This document shows positions 12,655 to 12,666 of a stretch of DNA of 12,666 nt, in pieces (within the stretch, counting starts at the first letter, position 1; the number at the start of each line of letters is the position of its first letter). Both the position numbers and the translations under genes were made by a program. Below the pieces are notes generated by a model. It saw only the letters and a program-made list of their open reading frames with translations. It was not told where the DNA came from and searched no databases. The stretch is from Chitinophagaceae bacterium. Its GTDB lineage: Bacteria > Bacteroidota > Bacteroidia > Chitinophagales > Chitinophagaceae. The stretch spans positions 1-12,666 of the forward strand of contig JANYEU010000129.1 in NCBI GenBank assembly GCA_025362915.1. Reading direction: 5' to 3'.

Positions 12655-12666
12655 ACAGCTCGTTTT

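Overview
The window looks like a chromosomal segment of a Bacteroidota bacterium, most likely of the Chitinophagaceae or a close relative. The DNA is AT-rich. Start codons mostly lack a usable Shine-Dalgarno sequence. Several starts are preceded by the Bacteroidota-type -7 element TAnnTTTG. Several proteins belong to families that are mainly or characteristically found in this phylum (DUF2851, DUF1543, the ~100-residue DUF-like protein, the Cys-rich/CarboxypepD_reg protein). The genus assignment is inference only.

Layout. 1-290: right end of an IS3-family insertion sequence, cut by the window edge, with three iterated copies of a TGTAAACT motif at its end. 291-861: a gene-free stretch with two REP-like hairpins, dispersed-repeat fragments and a possible 42-codon gene remnant. 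862-1952: a two-gene unit, a DinB/YfiT-type metal hydrolase and a Nudix hydrolase. 1967-2095: a large imperfect inverted repeat. 2141-3427: three small same-strand genes, a minimal protein-kinase-like protein, a conserved ~100-residue protein, and a YjdI-type 4Fe-4S protein. 3436-6973, minus strand: a probable five-gene operon reading fdx, iscX, a UbiA prenyltransferase, maf, DUF2851. 7094-7312, plus strand: a stand-alone small RNA gene with a clear Bacteroidota promoter and a strong intrinsic terminator; by size and architecture it is a 6S RNA candidate. 7327-7890: a DUF1543 protein. 8008-8598: an OmpH/Skp-like chaperone. 8615-9170: a MazF-type toxin with a ribbon-helix-helix-like antitoxin. 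9365-11811: an APC permease and the heptose-7-phosphate kinase RfaE1/HldA, 2 bases apart. 11838-11892: another dispersed repeat. 11941-12654: a membrane protein with an N-terminal four-Cys domain and a C-terminal carboxypeptidase-regulatory-like domain.

How they work together. Most of the window is housekeeping: iron-sulfur assembly (Fdx, IscX), nucleotide sanitation (Maf, Nudix), lipid or quinone prenylation (UbiA), envelope biogenesis (OmpH, the LPS inner-core precursor kinase) and amino-acid transport. Accessory material is confined to the IS3 end, the toxin-antitoxin pair and the dispersed repeats. No CRISPR array, tRNA, rRNA, phage module or recognisable defence island was seen. The least-explained items are the stand-alone structured RNA, the tiny kinase with an expanded catalytic loop, and the nuclease-like/four-Cys pattern in the DUF2851 protein.
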